Origin: Syntrophorhabdaceae bacterium
Lineage (GTDB): Bacteria > Desulfobacterota > Syntrophorhabdia > Syntrophorhabdales > Syntrophorhabdaceae
Direction of reading: 5' to 3'
DNA: 64,000 nucleotides
Assembly (NCBI GenBank): GCA_026415675.1
Contig: JAOAGQ010000033.1
Coordinates: forward strand, 1 to 64,000
In this document: piece by piece, positions 52,462 to 62,900 of the stretch
Layout of the letters: every line of letters begins with the position of its first letter
Position numbering within the stretch: the stretch's first letter is position 1
Program-made: the position numbers and the translations under genes
The notes under the pieces: model-generated
What the model saw: only the letters and a program-made list of their open reading frames with translations
What the model was told of the DNA's origin: nothing
Databases searched by the model: none

Positions 52462-53070
52462 TCACCTTTTTCTGCTACGGATAAAGAAATCGGCATTTAA
52501 GAATTCTTTCATGGCATTTAACGCCTTACCCCTGTGACTTATCCTGTTTTTCGTCTCCATTTCGAGTTCCGCTAAGTATTTACCCAGTTGGGGGATGTAA
52601 AAGATGGGGTCGTAGCCAAAACCGAGATCCCCTTTTGCCTCAAAACCTATGAATCCCTTAATCTGACCGTAGAATATGTATACCCATCCCTTATCGGGCA
52701 TATAAAGGGCGATGTATGCCTTAAATACCGCTCCTCTTTTTTCCCAGGGCACACCATTTAACTCCTGCAGAACCCTTTCTATCCTGTCTTTATCGTCTAT
52801 CCCGTATCGTGCGGAGAGAACGCCAGGTTTTCCCCCTAAGGCTTCTATTTCGAGGCCCGAATCATCCGCCAATGTGGCCATATTAAACCTATCCCCTACC
52901 TTTCTCGCCTTTTTCATGGCGTTTTCAAAGTATAGGGGGCTATCCTCTTCCACCACAACTTTTTCATCAAAGTCTCCGAGGGAGTAATATCTATCAAAAG
53001 TGTCACCGAGGGTGCTCACTATCTCCTTATATTTACCTTCGTTTCCTGTTGATATGATGAGTTCTCTCAT
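52462..53070 (-). CDS. rdgB: XTP/dITP diphosphatase (RdgB/HAM1)
   Basis: A 202-residue nucleotide-pool sanitising enzyme that hydrolyses dITP and XTP to monophosphates. Family motifs: IISTGNEGKYKEI, FENAMKKA, LADDSGLEIEALGGKPGVLSAR and GFGYDPIFYIP, then SHRGKAL. It follows rph by one base on the minus strand, a common pairing. Confidence 0.95.
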   Translation of the reverse strand: MRELIISTGNEGKYKEIVSTLGDTFDRYYSLGDFDEKVVVEEDSPLYFENAMKKARKVGDRFNMATLADDSGLEIEALGGKPGVLSARYGIDDKDRIERVLQELNGVPWEKRGAVFKAYIALYMPDKGWVYIFYGQIKGFIGFEAKGDLGFGYDPIFYIPQLGKYLAELEMETKNRISHRGKALNAMKEFLNADFFIRSRKR

Positions 53071-53071
53071 G

Positions 53072-53803
53072 TCAGAAAGAGGGGAAGAATGACCCGAGAA
53101 TCATCCTTTGATGCCTTGTGATGTCCGCTATACCCTTACACGCATAGGAAAACATGGTATCGAGTTGTTCTTTTGTAAAGGGTATTTTTTCTGCTGTGCC
53201 CTGTACCTCTATTAGAAGTCCCTTTCCTGTCATCACAAAATTCATATCCACCTCAGCCCTTGAATCCTCACTGTACGATAGATCGAGGAGGATTTCCCCG
53301 TCCACGATACCGACACTTACCGCGGCCACAGAATCCTTCAGGGGGATTTTTTCAATCATACCCCTTTTTTTCATTGCCCAAAGGGCCTCCACAAGGGCAA
53401 CATAGCCTCCGGTGATACTCGCGGTTCTCGTTCCGCCATCCGCCTGTATCACATCGCAGTCTATCCATATCGTCCTCTCTCCGATTATATCGAGGTTTAA
53501 TATGGCCCTCAATGCCCTTCCTATTAACCTCTGGATCTCATGGGTTCTCCCACCGACCCTGCCGGCGGTGGCCTCCCTTACCGTCCTTGTTTGGGTTGCC
53601 CTGGGGAGCATGGAATATTCTGCCGTCAACCACCCCTTTCCCGTATTTTTCAGGAAGGGAGGGACCTTTTCCTCAACGGAAACTCCACAGATGACCTTTG
53701 TCTCCCCCATCTCCACAAGGACAGACCCTTCGGGATATTTTAAAAAATTTTTTGTAATTTTCAGGTCCCGGATTTTATCGTTTGCCCGTCTATCATCCCT
53801 CAT
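53072..53803 (-). CDS. rph: Ribonuclease PH
   Basis: A 243-residue phosphorolytic 3'-5' exoribonuclease that trims tRNA 3' ends. Clear motifs: [52 protein letters not shown]. Length is normal. It overlaps the upstream amidase-like gene by four bases. Confidence 0.96.
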   Translation of the reverse strand: MRDDRRANDKIRDLKITKNFLKYPEGSVLVEMGETKVICGVSVEEKVPPFLKNTGKGWLTAEYSMLPRATQTRTVREATAGRVGGRTHEIQRLIGRALRAILNLDIIGERTIWIDCDVIQADGGTRTASITGGYVALVEALWAMKKRGMIEKIPLKDSVAAVSVGIVDGEILLDLSYSEDSRAEVDMNFVMTGKGLLIEVQGTAEKIPFTKEQLDTMFSYACKGIADITRHQRMILGSFFPSF

Positions 53804-54384
53804 GATGCATCATCCCTCCTGAAGAAATTTTTTAAACAGCCGTCCATCTTTTCATAAATATCGTTTATCCTTTCTCTTGTGGTTTCAAAAGAGAGAAATA
53901 CCCCGGGCATGTCTATTCCGAGTAAGGGGAATAGAGGTATCTCTTTTGAACTTTTCCCCAGAAACGAGGCGATACATCCCGCGAGTCTCTTCGAACTTTC
54001 AATGTGCTTTCCCGGTATCTCCTCGATCGTTAGTAACCTTCCTGTTACAGGTTTTGCACTTCCATATGCCACAAGAAGTCTTTCCCTTTCTCCGATCCGA
54101 ACGTCCATGGCGAGAAAAAGTCCTGCCTTTGACCTGTTGATTCTATTTGCGTTTTCAATCTGTTTTTCAAGGGTTTTTGCCTTCTTGTAGAGGTTGACCC
54201 CATATCCTTTCCTCTGAAGATACGTCCTTACCTTTACCATCTCCTCTGTCTCATCATCGGACATAAAGGAGATTGCGATCGTATCCTCCCCGTATATAAC
54301 AGACGATGGGAGGAGTATGAAAAACAGAAGGAGAGATAGGGTAATTGCCTTTATGGAGAGGCCTCTTTTTTTACTTTTTTCCAT
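53800..54384 (-). CDS. Secreted protein, probably a degenerate N-acetylmuramoyl-L-alanine amidase
   Basis: A 194-residue exported protein with a signal peptide ([22 protein letters not shown]). The body has the rhythm of an Amidase_3 fold: [21 protein letters not shown] where active enzymes have a KADLFISIHAN-type motif, [13 protein letters not shown], and [20 protein letters not shown] near the end. The zinc-binding His and Glu appear to be replaced, so catalysis is doubtful. In related bacteria an amidase gene often precedes rph and rdgB, which supports the assignment. ATG at 54384 is chosen because it begins the signal peptide and avoids overlapping trxB. Confidence 0.55.
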   Translation of the reverse strand: MEKSKKRGLSIKAITLSLLLFFILLPSSVIYGEDTIAISFMSDDETEEMVKVRTYLQRKGYGVNLYKKAKTLEKQIENANRINRSKAGLFLAMDVRIGERERLLVAYGSAKPVTGRLLTIEEIPGKHIESSKRLAGCIASFLGKSSKEIPLFPLLGIDMPGVFLSFETTRERINDIYEKMDGCLKNFFRRDDAS

Positions 54385-54391
54385 GGGTTGA

Positions 54392-55318
54392 CTACTGGTC
54401 TCCAAGGAGATACCTCTCGAGACTGACCGCTGCCGTTGCCCCATCGCCTACAGCGGTCGATATCTGTCTCAATGTCTTTACCCTCACATCCCCGGCGGCA
54501 TAGATACCCTTTGTCTTTGTGGAGAGGGCGTTATCCGTATATATAAAACCCCCTCCATCCCTGTCTACAAGGTCTCCGAGGAATGCGGTATTGGGTTTTA
54601 TCCCTATGTAGACAAAGACTCCATCGACCCTTAAAGGAAGTATCTCCTTTGTCTTTGTGTCCTCAAGGACGATGGATTCTATCTGTTCCTTACCCTTTAT
54701 CTCTATGGGTCTTTTGTTCCATAGAAACTCTATCTTCTTCTCCCTGAATGCCCTTTCCTGTAATATCTTCTGTGCCCTGAGGGAGTCCCTTCTATGGATG
54801 ATATAGACCTTTTTCACAAGATGGGCGAGGGATAGGGCCTCGACTATAGCAGAATCACCGCCTCCGATCACCGCCACCTCAAGTCCTCTGAAAAAGGCCC
54901 CATCGCATGTGGCGCAGTAAGATATGCCCCTCCCTAAAAATTCGTTCTCCCCGGGGATACCCATCTTTGCCGGTTCACAACCGGAGGCAACGATTATGCC
55001 TTTGGTATAGTAAGAGCCGTCTACGGTCTTAACTGTAAACCCCTTCTCCCCCTTTTCCACCCCTTGAACCTCGGAAAATTCTTTTATTGAAAGGCCTAAT
55101 GCCCTTGCCTGCCCTGAAAAGAGGTCCATCAATGCCCTACCGGATATCCCCTCTGGAAAACCTGGATAGTTTTCTATATGTTCTGTATTTACAGGAGCGC
55201 CTCCTGGAAGCATCTTTTCGAGGAGCAACGTATTTACCCCTGCCCGGAGGAGATATATACCTGCTGTTAAACCTGCAGGACCACCCCCTATTATGATTGC
55301 ATCGTAGGATTCTTCCAT
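54392..55318 (-). CDS. trxB: Thioredoxin reductase
   Basis: A 308-residue flavoenzyme that transfers electrons from NADPH to thioredoxin. FAD motif IIGGGPAGLTAGIYLLRAG, redox-active CATC (SYCATCDGAFF), NADPH motif VIGGGDSAIVEAL and the C-terminal GIYAAGDVR. Length is normal. It may serve the thioredoxin-like proteins at 10-12 kb; that link is speculative. Confidence 0.95.
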   Translation of the reverse strand: MEESYDAIIIGGGPAGLTAGIYLLRAGVNTLLLEKMLPGGAPVNTEHIENYPGFPEGISGRALMDLFSGQARALGLSIKEFSEVQGVEKGEKGFTVKTVDGSYYTKGIIVASGCEPAKMGIPGENEFLGRGISYCATCDGAFFRGLEVAVIGGGDSAIVEALSLAHLVKKVYIIHRRDSLRAQKILQERAFREKKIEFLWNKRPIEIKGKEQIESIVLEDTKTKEILPLRVDGVFVYIGIKPNTAFLGDLVDRDGGGFIYTDNALSTKTKGIYAAGDVRVKTLRQISTAVGDGATAAVSLERYLLGDQ

Positions 55319-55463
55319 TATGCCTCCGGTTTATTCCATCGTTGGTTTTACAATATGTACTTCATTGTAAGGGATTCGATGTTAATATGCAATGCTTTTT
55401 AACGCATTAATTCACTTGAATTTTCGTGTATTAGTTGAAAAAATATTACTCAAGGTGCTAAAG

Positions 55464-56285
55464 GTGTATAAAATCCTCTTTTTTACAATCCTTCTTCTTA
55501 TCCCGGAGTCTGTCCTGGCCCAGGTAATAGGACCTGTGAGAGAAGGGGAGGAGAGGTTTGTCGCATATTTTGATGTACCATCGGTGAAAAGAGGGACCCT
55601 TACGACGAGTCAGGATGGCAGAAGTATCGCATGGGTTGAACGGTTGGAGGGGAAAGAGTTCGTGGTATTGGACGGGGTACCACAGAAAAGGTACGATGAA
55701 ATATTGTTGGTCAAGGGGGGTCTCTTCTTCGGCAGTGAGGGCAACAGGATCACCTTCTATGGAAGACAGGGAAGGGAATGGTTTTTAATCTTGGGGAATG
55801 TGGAAGTGAAACTCTTCGATGTTACACCCGATACCTCAAACCCCGGGACATCGAAGGACCCACTAAAAGAAGATAAAAAATTTTTAGACGATACAAAGAC
55901 AGAGAATTCAAGTAGCAAAGAGAAAGGTTATTTAGAGATGGGGTCGCAAGTTTTGAGCCATGACAAGAAACGTATGGCCTTTGGTGTTAAAACAGAGGGG
56001 GGTTGGTCTATGGTTGTAGATGGAAAGGAAGGAAGGTTCTATGACAGGGTTGGTACCCCCTCTTTCAGTCCTGATGGAAAGAGGGTTGCCTATATAGCAA
56101 CCCTCAAAGGGAAACAGTCCGTTATAGTCGATGGAATAGAAGGGGACTGGTACGATGCTATCTATCCCAGGGCATGGCAGGAAGGTACGGATGGGGCAGG
56201 GATAGGTTTTTTAAATTCCGGCACCTTTTATTATTTTGCAGTGGATGGACAGAGGATATTTTTTATCACAGAATCCATCTATTAA
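55464..56285 (+). CDS. Secreted beta-propeller-like (PD40/TolB-type) protein
   Basis: A 273-residue exported protein. Repeats of the type SxDGKRVAYIxxxxGKxxVxVDG occur at several places (for example SFSPDGKRVAYIATLKGK and LSHDKKRMAFGVKTEGG), as in WD40-like TolB propellers. GTG at 55464 is proposed because it is preceded by AAGGTG and opens directly into a signal peptide (YKILFFTILLLIPESVLAQ). An ATG at 55392 would add 24 residues. It is followed within 21 bases by another unknown gene. Function unknown. Confidence 0.65.
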   Translation: MYKILFFTILLLIPESVLAQVIGPVREGEERFVAYFDVPSVKRGTLTTSQDGRSIAWVERLEGKEFVVLDGVPQKRYDEILLVKGGLFFGSEGNRITFYGRQGREWFLILGNVEVKLFDVTPDTSNPGTSKDPLKEDKKFLDDTKTENSSSKEKGYLEMGSQVLSHDKKRMAFGVKTEGGWSMVVDGKEGRFYDRVGTPSFSPDGKRVAYIATLKGKQSVIVDGIEGDWYDAIYPRAWQEGTDGAGIGFLNSGTFYYFAVDGQRIFFITESIY

Positions 56286-56305
56286 ACATGGGAGACCGAG
56301 GTTCT

Positions 56306-56881
56306 ATGGGACGGTTGTACTTAAGTGGAAGGGTTTTTAGCGAGAGGAATAAGGGGTGGGTGAGTTTTGAGAGTAACCCGAGGTTTGATAGAACAAAAGA
56401 GGATATATACAAGAGGTGTGTGCCCTGCATCTCCCATCTATACGAACAGTTAAAAGATGGCAAAAGGGAAGTTGATTTGGGGTATGCCTTCGACTGTTGG
56501 AAGGTCGTTGTGGTCGTAGATAATATGGATGCCTGTGTGGATCTCCTCTCAGAATACGAGAGGCTCTTCCTCAAGGATAGGTGGGTAAAAGGGAGGTTCG
56601 GCTCAGGAGATAGCACGAAGAAGACGAAGGTGGTTGTCTTCAATGCAGAGGATGAATCGGAAAAGGATAGACTGATAGATGAACTGAACATATGCATAAA
56701 AAACACCGGTCTAAATGGGACCGTAACCTCCCATAAGGCCTGTGCTGAACTCTACCATGAGCTTTTTGGGGACTGGGGAGAATGGAAGAGGAGGGTAATG
56801 GTTAAGGATCCCTCTACAGTACCCTCCATGTTGGAGAAAATAAGGGAGATACTCTACTGGAAATCGCGAAAAAAGGAATAG
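56306..56881 (+). CDS. Unknown protein upstream of meaB
   Basis: A 191-residue cytoplasmic protein that I do not recognise. It opens with GRLYLSGRVFSERNKGWVSFES, has a CVPC pair, a hydrophobic strand CWKVVVVVDNMDACVDLL and a TKVVVFNAEDESEKDRLIDEL segment suggesting an alpha/beta fold. Start is uncertain: ATG 56306 has GAGG just upstream, ATG 56288 has none. It is 15 bases before meaB and probably in the same operon as the B12 mutase. Confidence 0.6.
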   Translation: MGRLYLSGRVFSERNKGWVSFESNPRFDRTKEDIYKRCVPCISHLYEQLKDGKREVDLGYAFDCWKVVVVVDNMDACVDLLSEYERLFLKDRWVKGRFGSGDSTKKTKVVVFNAEDESEKDRLIDELNICIKNTGLNGTVTSHKACAELYHELFGDWGEWKRRVMVKDPSTVPSMLEKIREILYWKSRKKE

Positions 56882-56896
56882 AAAGATGGTGAGTCT

Positions 56897-57877
56897 ATGA
56901 GAAGGATATTTTCCACAGAGGAGATTGTAACAGGTGTAAAAAGGGGGGATAAACGTTTTGCCTCGATCCTTATGACCATGGTAGAAGATGGGGTAGAGGA
57001 GGGAAGGGTATGCATAAAGGCTTTGGCGCCTTTTTCTCAGACCCCCCATACCATAGGGGTCACAGGATGGCCCGGGGCAGGAAAGAGTACAATTATAAGC
57101 AAAATCGCCCGAAAATACCTCGATATGGGGAGAAAGATAGGGATCATAGCGATTGACCCTACGAGCCCAATCTCTGGCGGGAGCTTTCTCGGCGATAGGG
57201 AGAGGATGAGGGAGATAGATGGCAATGAGGGGGTCTTTATAAGGTCCATGGCAACGAGGGGCCATTCAGGAGGGATAGCCCGGGCTACAGATGCCTTTAT
57301 AAAGATAATGGGGGCAATGGGAAAGGATACCATCATTGTTGAGACAGTGGGGGTGGGACAGGATCAGGTCTCTATCAGGCATCTCGCCGATACCCTCTTG
57401 ATGGTGGTAATGCCCGGGATGGGAGACTACCTCCAGGCCTTAAAGGCAGGGATTCTGGAGCTGGGGGACATCTTTGTGGTGAATAAGGCCGACCGTCCCG
57501 GTGCCGAGGAGATGGTCATGGATCTTGAGATGTTGTTTAGTATGGCCTGTAGGGAGGATGGGTGGAGACCCCGTATAGTAAAGACCGTGGCAACGGAGAG
57601 GAAAGGGGTGGAAGAGCTCATCGTCGTGATAGATGAGCATAGGGAGTTTTTAACGAAAAACGGCCTTTTGCCGTTGAAGAAGATGGAACATATAAAGATT
57701 GAGATAAAAGAGGCCTTAAAAGGCAGGTTGTTGGATATCATCGATAAGAGGATGGATCTTAAAGGGAGGCTTGATGCCTATGCAAAAGAAATAGGCGATG
57801 GCAAACAGGATATGGAGGGCGTCATAGATGATATTTTAAAAGGGGCCGGTTTTGATTCACCGAACAGAAAGGGCTGA
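56897..57877 (+). CDS. meaB: MeaB/ArgK-type GTPase chaperone of a B12 mutase
   Basis: A 326-residue G3E-family GTPase. It shows the P-loop (GWPGAGKSTIISKI), IDPTSPISGGSFLGDR, switch elements with MATRGHSGGIARAT, ETVGVGQDQV and the NKAD guanine motif. It gates delivery and removal of adenosylcobalamin on acyl-CoA mutases. The catalytic mutase gene begins 32 bases later. Confidence 0.95.
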   Translation: MRRIFSTEEIVTGVKRGDKRFASILMTMVEDGVEEGRVCIKALAPFSQTPHTIGVTGWPGAGKSTIISKIARKYLDMGRKIGIIAIDPTSPISGGSFLGDRERMREIDGNEGVFIRSMATRGHSGGIARATDAFIKIMGAMGKDTIIVETVGVGQDQVSIRHLADTLLMVVMPGMGDYLQALKAGILELGDIFVVNKADRPGAEEMVMDLEMLFSMACREDGWRPRIVKTVATERKGVEELIVVIDEHREFLTKNGLLPLKKMEHIKIEIKEALKGRLLDIIDKRMDLKGRLDAYAKEIGDGKQDMEGVIDDILKGAGFDSPNRKG

Positions 57878-57909
57878 TAAAAGATACCTTTGAAGGGGGA
57901 AGTATATAG

Positions 57910-59514
57910 ATGAGAGAAGAGATAGAGAGGATCACCAATTACAGATCCCAATCAGGGATAGAGTACAAAGAGTACTATGACAGTTCGGACTGGAAGGGGA
58001 GTCTATCCCCTCCAGGGGAATACCCTTATACAAGGGGTATCCATAGGGATATGTACAGGGGGAGGCTCTGGACGAGAAGGCAGCAGAGCGGCTTTGGAAC
58101 CCCCAAGGAGAGTAACAGGAGGATAAAATATCTCTTGAGCATAGGTCAGACAGGGATCAATATGGATGTGGATGTGGCTACAAAGACAGGCCTCGATGCG
58201 GATTATCCCCTTGCCCAGGGGGATGTAGGTCTCCAGGGTACTTCCATGAGCACCTATGAGGATATGAAGGAACTCTACGATGGTATCCCCATAGATAAGG
58301 TGAGTTCGACCTTGATCATCCAGCCCCCTTATTCGGTTGTAACCATGGCACAGTATCTTCTGATGGCAGAGGAGAGGGGTATCCCGTGGGACAGACTCAC
58401 AGGGACCATCATGAATTGTGCGATAACCCAGTATGTGGGGCCTACACTACAATCGAATATGACGTTCTTCCCTTTTGACCTCTCCATAAAAATAGGCTAT
58501 GACCTTATGGAGTATCTTATCGAGCAGGTTCCGAGGTGGAATATTATCAACATAAATGCTTACAACATGAGGGAGACCGGGATAGATGCAGTTCAGGAGG
58601 CCGCCTTTTCCATGTCCCTTGCAGCGGATTATATAAAAGGCTTATTAGAAAGGGGTTATGATGTGGATAGATTTGCCCCCAGGATCGCCTTCTTTTCCTG
58701 TGCCCACATGGACTTATTTGAAGAGGTGGCAAAATTGAGGGCGATGAGAAGGGTATGGGCGAGGATGCTTAAAGAGAGATTCAAGGCGAAAAATAGTAAA
58801 AGTTTGACCTGGAGGACCGCAGTTCAGACGGCAGCCTTACCCTTAACCGCCAGGGAGCCCTTAAACAATATCGTAAGGGCGACGATAGAGACCCTTGCCG
58901 CGGTTTTAGGAGGGGTTCAATCCATCCACACAACAGGATACGACGAGGCCTATTCTCTGCCCACCGAGGAGAGTCACAGGCTTTCCGTCAGGACCCAGCA
59001 GATTATAGCCTATGAGTCAAAGGTGGCAAATAGTGCAGACCCCCTCGGCGGATCCTATCTCGTTGAAAGCCTAACCGATGAGATAGAGGAGAAAATCTGG
59101 GAATTGATGAAGGTGATAGAGGAGAAAGGGGGTTTTATAAACTGTTACAAAGAGGGATGGGTGGAAGATAAGATAAACGAGGCGAGGTATAGGTATGCGG
59201 AGGCTATAGAGAATAATGATATTACTGTAGTTGGGGTAAATAGATTTGAAGGGGGGGATGAAGAGGCAACGATCAACATATTCAGACACGAAGAGGACAT
59301 GCAGAGGAAGAGGATCGAGTATGTGAAAGAGTATAAGAGAAAGAGAAATCAGGAACCGGTGAAGAGAGCGCTGGAAAATGTATATCGGTTGACAAGGAAG
59401 GGAGCGGATATGAATATGGTGGGGCCTATCATGGAGGCCGTCAGGGCCGGGGCCACGATGCAGGAGATCTGCGATGCCATGCGGAGGGCCTGCAATTTTC
59501 AAATACCAAAATAG
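57910..59514 (+). CDS. B12-dependent acyl-CoA mutase, catalytic subunit, atypical active site
   Basis: A 534-residue subunit homologous to the TIM-barrel part of methylmalonyl-CoA mutase (YTRGIHRDMYRGRLWTRRQ, GDVGLQGTSMSTYEDM, LPTEESHRLSVRTQQI, ADPLGGSYLVE). By ungapped comparison with the Propionibacterium enzyme, Tyr89 is kept (Y49). Arg207, which holds the substrate carboxylate, reads Ser (S182), and His244 reads Asn (N219, in NAYNMRETG). Isobutyryl- and 2-hydroxyisobutyryl-CoA mutases also lack the Arg but, as I recall, keep the His. It is therefore unlikely to be a methylmalonyl-CoA mutase. The B12-binding subunit follows 15 bases downstream. Confidence 0.87.
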   Translation: MREEIERITNYRSQSGIEYKEYYDSSDWKGSLSPPGEYPYTRGIHRDMYRGRLWTRRQQSGFGTPKESNRRIKYLLSIGQTGINMDVDVATKTGLDADYPLAQGDVGLQGTSMSTYEDMKELYDGIPIDKVSSTLIIQPPYSVVTMAQYLLMAEERGIPWDRLTGTIMNCAITQYVGPTLQSNMTFFPFDLSIKIGYDLMEYLIEQVPRWNIININAYNMRETGIDAVQEAAFSMSLAADYIKGLLERGYDVDRFAPRIAFFSCAHMDLFEEVAKLRAMRRVWARMLKERFKAKNSKSLTWRTAVQTAALPLTAREPLNNIVRATIETLAAVLGGVQSIHTTGYDEAYSLPTEESHRLSVRTQQIIAYESKVANSADPLGGSYLVESLTDEIEEKIWELMKVIEEKGGFINCYKEGWVEDKINEARYRYAEAIENNDITVVGVNRFEGGDEEATINIFRHEEDMQRKRIEYVKEYKRKRNQEPVKRALENVYRLTRKGADMNMVGPIMEAVRAGATMQEICDAMRRACNFQIPK

Positions 59515-59529
59515 AACTGGAGATGCTTT

Positions 59530-59925
59530 ATGGTGGAAAGGAGAAAAAAGATAGTCCTTGCAAAGCTCGGTCTCGACGGGCACGACAACGGTATAAGGAT
59601 TATAGCGAAATGGTTGATGGATGAAGGGTATGAGGTGATCTATGCAGGCCTTTACAATAAACCGGAGAGGGTTATAGATATTGCCGTTGAAGAGAGTGCC
59701 GACGCTATAGGGATGAGCTTTCAAGGTGGGGGGCATCTATACTATGCAAAAAGGATTATCGATTTGATGAAAAAGCGGAATATAGAAGGTATCAAGGTGA
59801 TAGTGGGTGGGGTGATACCCCCTTTTGATGTGGAGGAGCTAAAGAGGACAGGTGTCCATGAGGTTTTTACCCCAGGGGCAAGGAAACAGGTGATACTTGA
59901 ACGTATCGCATCCCTTTTGTCTTAA
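59530..59925 (+). CDS. B12-binding subunit of the acyl-CoA mutase
   Basis: A 131-residue cobalamin-binding domain in the base-off/His-on class. The motif DGHDNG within KLGLDGHDNGIRIIAKWL supplies the lower axial His, followed by MSFQGGGHLYY and IVGGVIPPFDVEELKR. The size matches small subunits of two-subunit mutases of anaerobes and archaea. It pairs with the preceding catalytic subunit. Confidence 0.94.
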   Translation: MVERRKKIVLAKLGLDGHDNGIRIIAKWLMDEGYEVIYAGLYNKPERVIDIAVEESADAIGMSFQGGGHLYYAKRIIDLMKKRNIEGIKVIVGGVIPPFDVEELKRTGVHEVFTPGARKQVILERIASLLS

Positions 59926-59989
59926 TTCTCCGGTTTACCTTTCTTAAAGGTTGTGCAATAATAATTTAAAAAAATAAGAGGATGATAGA

Positions 59990-62900
59990 ATGCTTCACTT
60001 TTTTTTAAAAATCGATGGGGAAAGGGAGTTTTGTTTTAATGTAGAGGCAAAAGAGGCCTTAACCGAAGAGGAACTGTCAACCTTAAGGCAGATACTCGCT
60101 GAGGGCTTCATAGAGGAGAGTATATCTGATGGGCCCTTCATAAGGGATGGTAGAAGCGTGGTCGAACTGGGCCCAAGGATGAACTTTGCCACTGCCTACT
60201 CTACAAACCTGGTGGCAATCTGTGAAACGTGCGGCCTAAACAAAATCACCAGGGTTGAGAGGTCGAGGAGGTATAGGATTCCCCCTGGAGTAGAGGTGGA
60301 ACATTTTATCCGAGAACACCACGATAGGATGACCGAGTGTCTGTATGAAAAACCCCTCGAGACCTTTGAAACGGGGATTATCCCTGAGCCTGTCTATGAG
60401 ATACCCCTCATAGAGAAAGGCCCTGACGCCTTCCTTGAGATACCAGGTCTTGCGATGGATGAATGGGATAGAAAGCTCTATTATGAATATTTTGTGAAAG
60501 AGGAGGGGAGGAACCCCACCATAGTGGAGATAAGGGACTTAGACAATGCGAACAGTGAACATTCGAGGCATGGTTATTTCAAAGGAAAACAGATAATAAA
60601 CGGTATCCCCATGCCGGAGACGCTCATGGAGATCGTAAAATCGACACTTCTCGCCAATCCATCTAACAGCATTATCGCCTTCAAGGATAATTCAAGCGGT
60701 ATTAAGGGCTACGAGATATGGACGATCATCCCTGAGAGGCCGGGGATGGCATCACCTTTCAAGAAGGAGAAGCTTTACTACCACATCATTTTTACCGCAG
60801 AGACCCATAACTTTCCTACAGGGATTGCCCCTTTCCCTGGGGCGGAGACAGGAACGGGGGGAAGGATAAGGGACATCCAGGCAACAGGAAGGGGTGGACT
60901 TGTCATAGCCGGTACCGCGGGGTATTGCACAGGGAACCTCCTGATACCCGGATATGACCTACCCTGGGAGGATAGATACCTCCCCTATCCATCGAACCTG
61001 GCGAGTTCCCTCGAGGTTGAGATAAAGGCGAGTGATGGTGCAAGCGATTACGGAAACAAATTTGGAGAGCCTGTGATCCTCGGTTTTACAAGGTCCTTTG
61101 ATTTGAGGCTCCCCCCCGGGGAGAGATGGGGCTGGATAAAGAAGGTGATGTTTACAGGGGGCATAGGTCAGATAGATGACCGTCATATAGAGAAAGAGGA
61201 AGCGAAAAAAGGGATGCTCATTGTGCAGGTCGGGGGTCCTGCCTATGGCATAGGGGTAGGGGGTGGTTCGGCCTCAAGCAAGCTCCAGGGAGAGAACGAA
61301 GAGGAACTCGATTTCAACGCTGTCCAGAGGGGGGATGCGGAGATGGAGCAGAAGTTGAACCGGGTGATAAGGGCCTGTATTGAGATGGGGGATAAAAACC
61401 CCATTTTGAGTATCCATGACCAGGGTGCAGGGGGTCCTGCAAATGTGTTGAAGGAGCTCGTTGAAAAGGCAGGGGGGAGGATAGAGATAAGACGTATCGC
61501 CCTCGGAGACCCAACCCTCTCGGTGCTTAAAATATGGATTGCCGAATACCAGGAGAGATGCGGATTTCTCATATCCCCGGAGAGGATAGAGGAATTTAAA
61601 GATATCTGCAGGAGGGAGAAGGTAAACTGTGAGGTGTTAGGGGAAGTAACAGGGGATGGCCGTTTTGTGGTACACGATGAGATAGACGGTTCAACCCCTG
61701 TAAACCTAAACCTCTCAAGGGTGCTGGGAAACATGCCCCAGAAGACATTCGTCGACGAGAGGATCGATGTAAAAAGGGTACCTTTCATACCCCCTCCGGA
61801 TGTTTCCTTTGAAGATGCCTTAAAAAGGGTATTAAAAAATCTCGCCGCAGGCTCGAAGAGGTTTCTCACAAATAAGGTGGATAGAAGCGTAACAGGTCTT
61901 ATCGCAAGGCAGCAGTGCTGTGGCCCCCTGCAACTCACAGTGGGAGACCTGGCGGTTGTTGCCCAGAGCCATTTCGGTCTAACAGGGGCTGCTACATCGA
62001 TCGGGGAGCAACCCATAAAGATGATTGTAGACCCCAAAGCAGGGGCGAGGATGGCAGTAGGGGAGGCCATAACGAATATCATCTGGGCAAAGGTCACATC
62101 CCTGACTGACATAAAATGTTCTGCAAACTGGATGTGGGCCCCTAAACTGCCAGGGGAAGGGGCGGCCTTATATGATGCGGCCTGTGCCATGAGGGAAATC
62201 ATGGTCGCCCTCGGTATCGCCGTAGACGGGGGGAAGGATAGCCTTTCAATGGCCACGAAGGTAGGGGATGAGATTGTGAAATCCCCGAGGGAACTGGTGA
62301 TATCCGCATACGCTACAATGGAAGACATAACAAAGGTTGTAACCCCTGATATAAAGCATCCGGGGAGAAGCTCGATCCTCTATATCGATATAAGCAGGGG
62401 GAAGGGTAGACTCGGAGGTTCTGTCCTCGCCCAGGTATACGGTCAGATCGGAGATGTATCCCCTGACGTGGATCACCCGGAAACGTTAAAAAAAGTATTT
62501 TTTGTTATCCAGGAGCTGATCTCTGAGGACTTGATCCTTGCAGGCCACGATGTAAGCGATGGAGGCCTCGTAACCTCCCTTCTCGAGATGGCATTCTCGG
62601 GAAACTGTGGATTGGAGATAGATATGGAAGGGGAGTTGGGTCTTATGGAGAGGTTTTTTTCAGAAGAACTGGGACTCGTTATCGAGTGCGATACGGATAA
62701 ACTCGCTTTAGTCGAGGGGAGACTCAATTCTTACAGTGCTCCCTATAGGATCATAGGCATAACAAGAAAGGAGAAGCGTATAAGCATAAGATATAACGGC
62801 AATAGAGTCCTCGACCACGATATGTGTGCCCTAAGGGATCTATGGGAGGAGACCTCGTACAGAATAGAGCGCCTCCAGATGAACCCTCTATGCGCCGAAG

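Noticed and set aside
57910-59925. Annotation as methylmalonyl-CoA mutase
   Set aside because: The family is right but the residues matching Arg207 and His244 are Ser and Asn, so I did not assign that substrate or a mut gene symbol.
59935-59960. Terminator after the B12-binding subunit
   Set aside because: ACCTTT-ctt-AAAGGT is only a 6-bp, mostly A/T stem without a T run.
61243-62328. A 361-codon open frame on the minus strand
   Set aside because: It is antisense to purL, which is unmistakable in the other strand. The translated product is Ser/Pro-rich with no domain, as expected from the complement of purine-rich codons.
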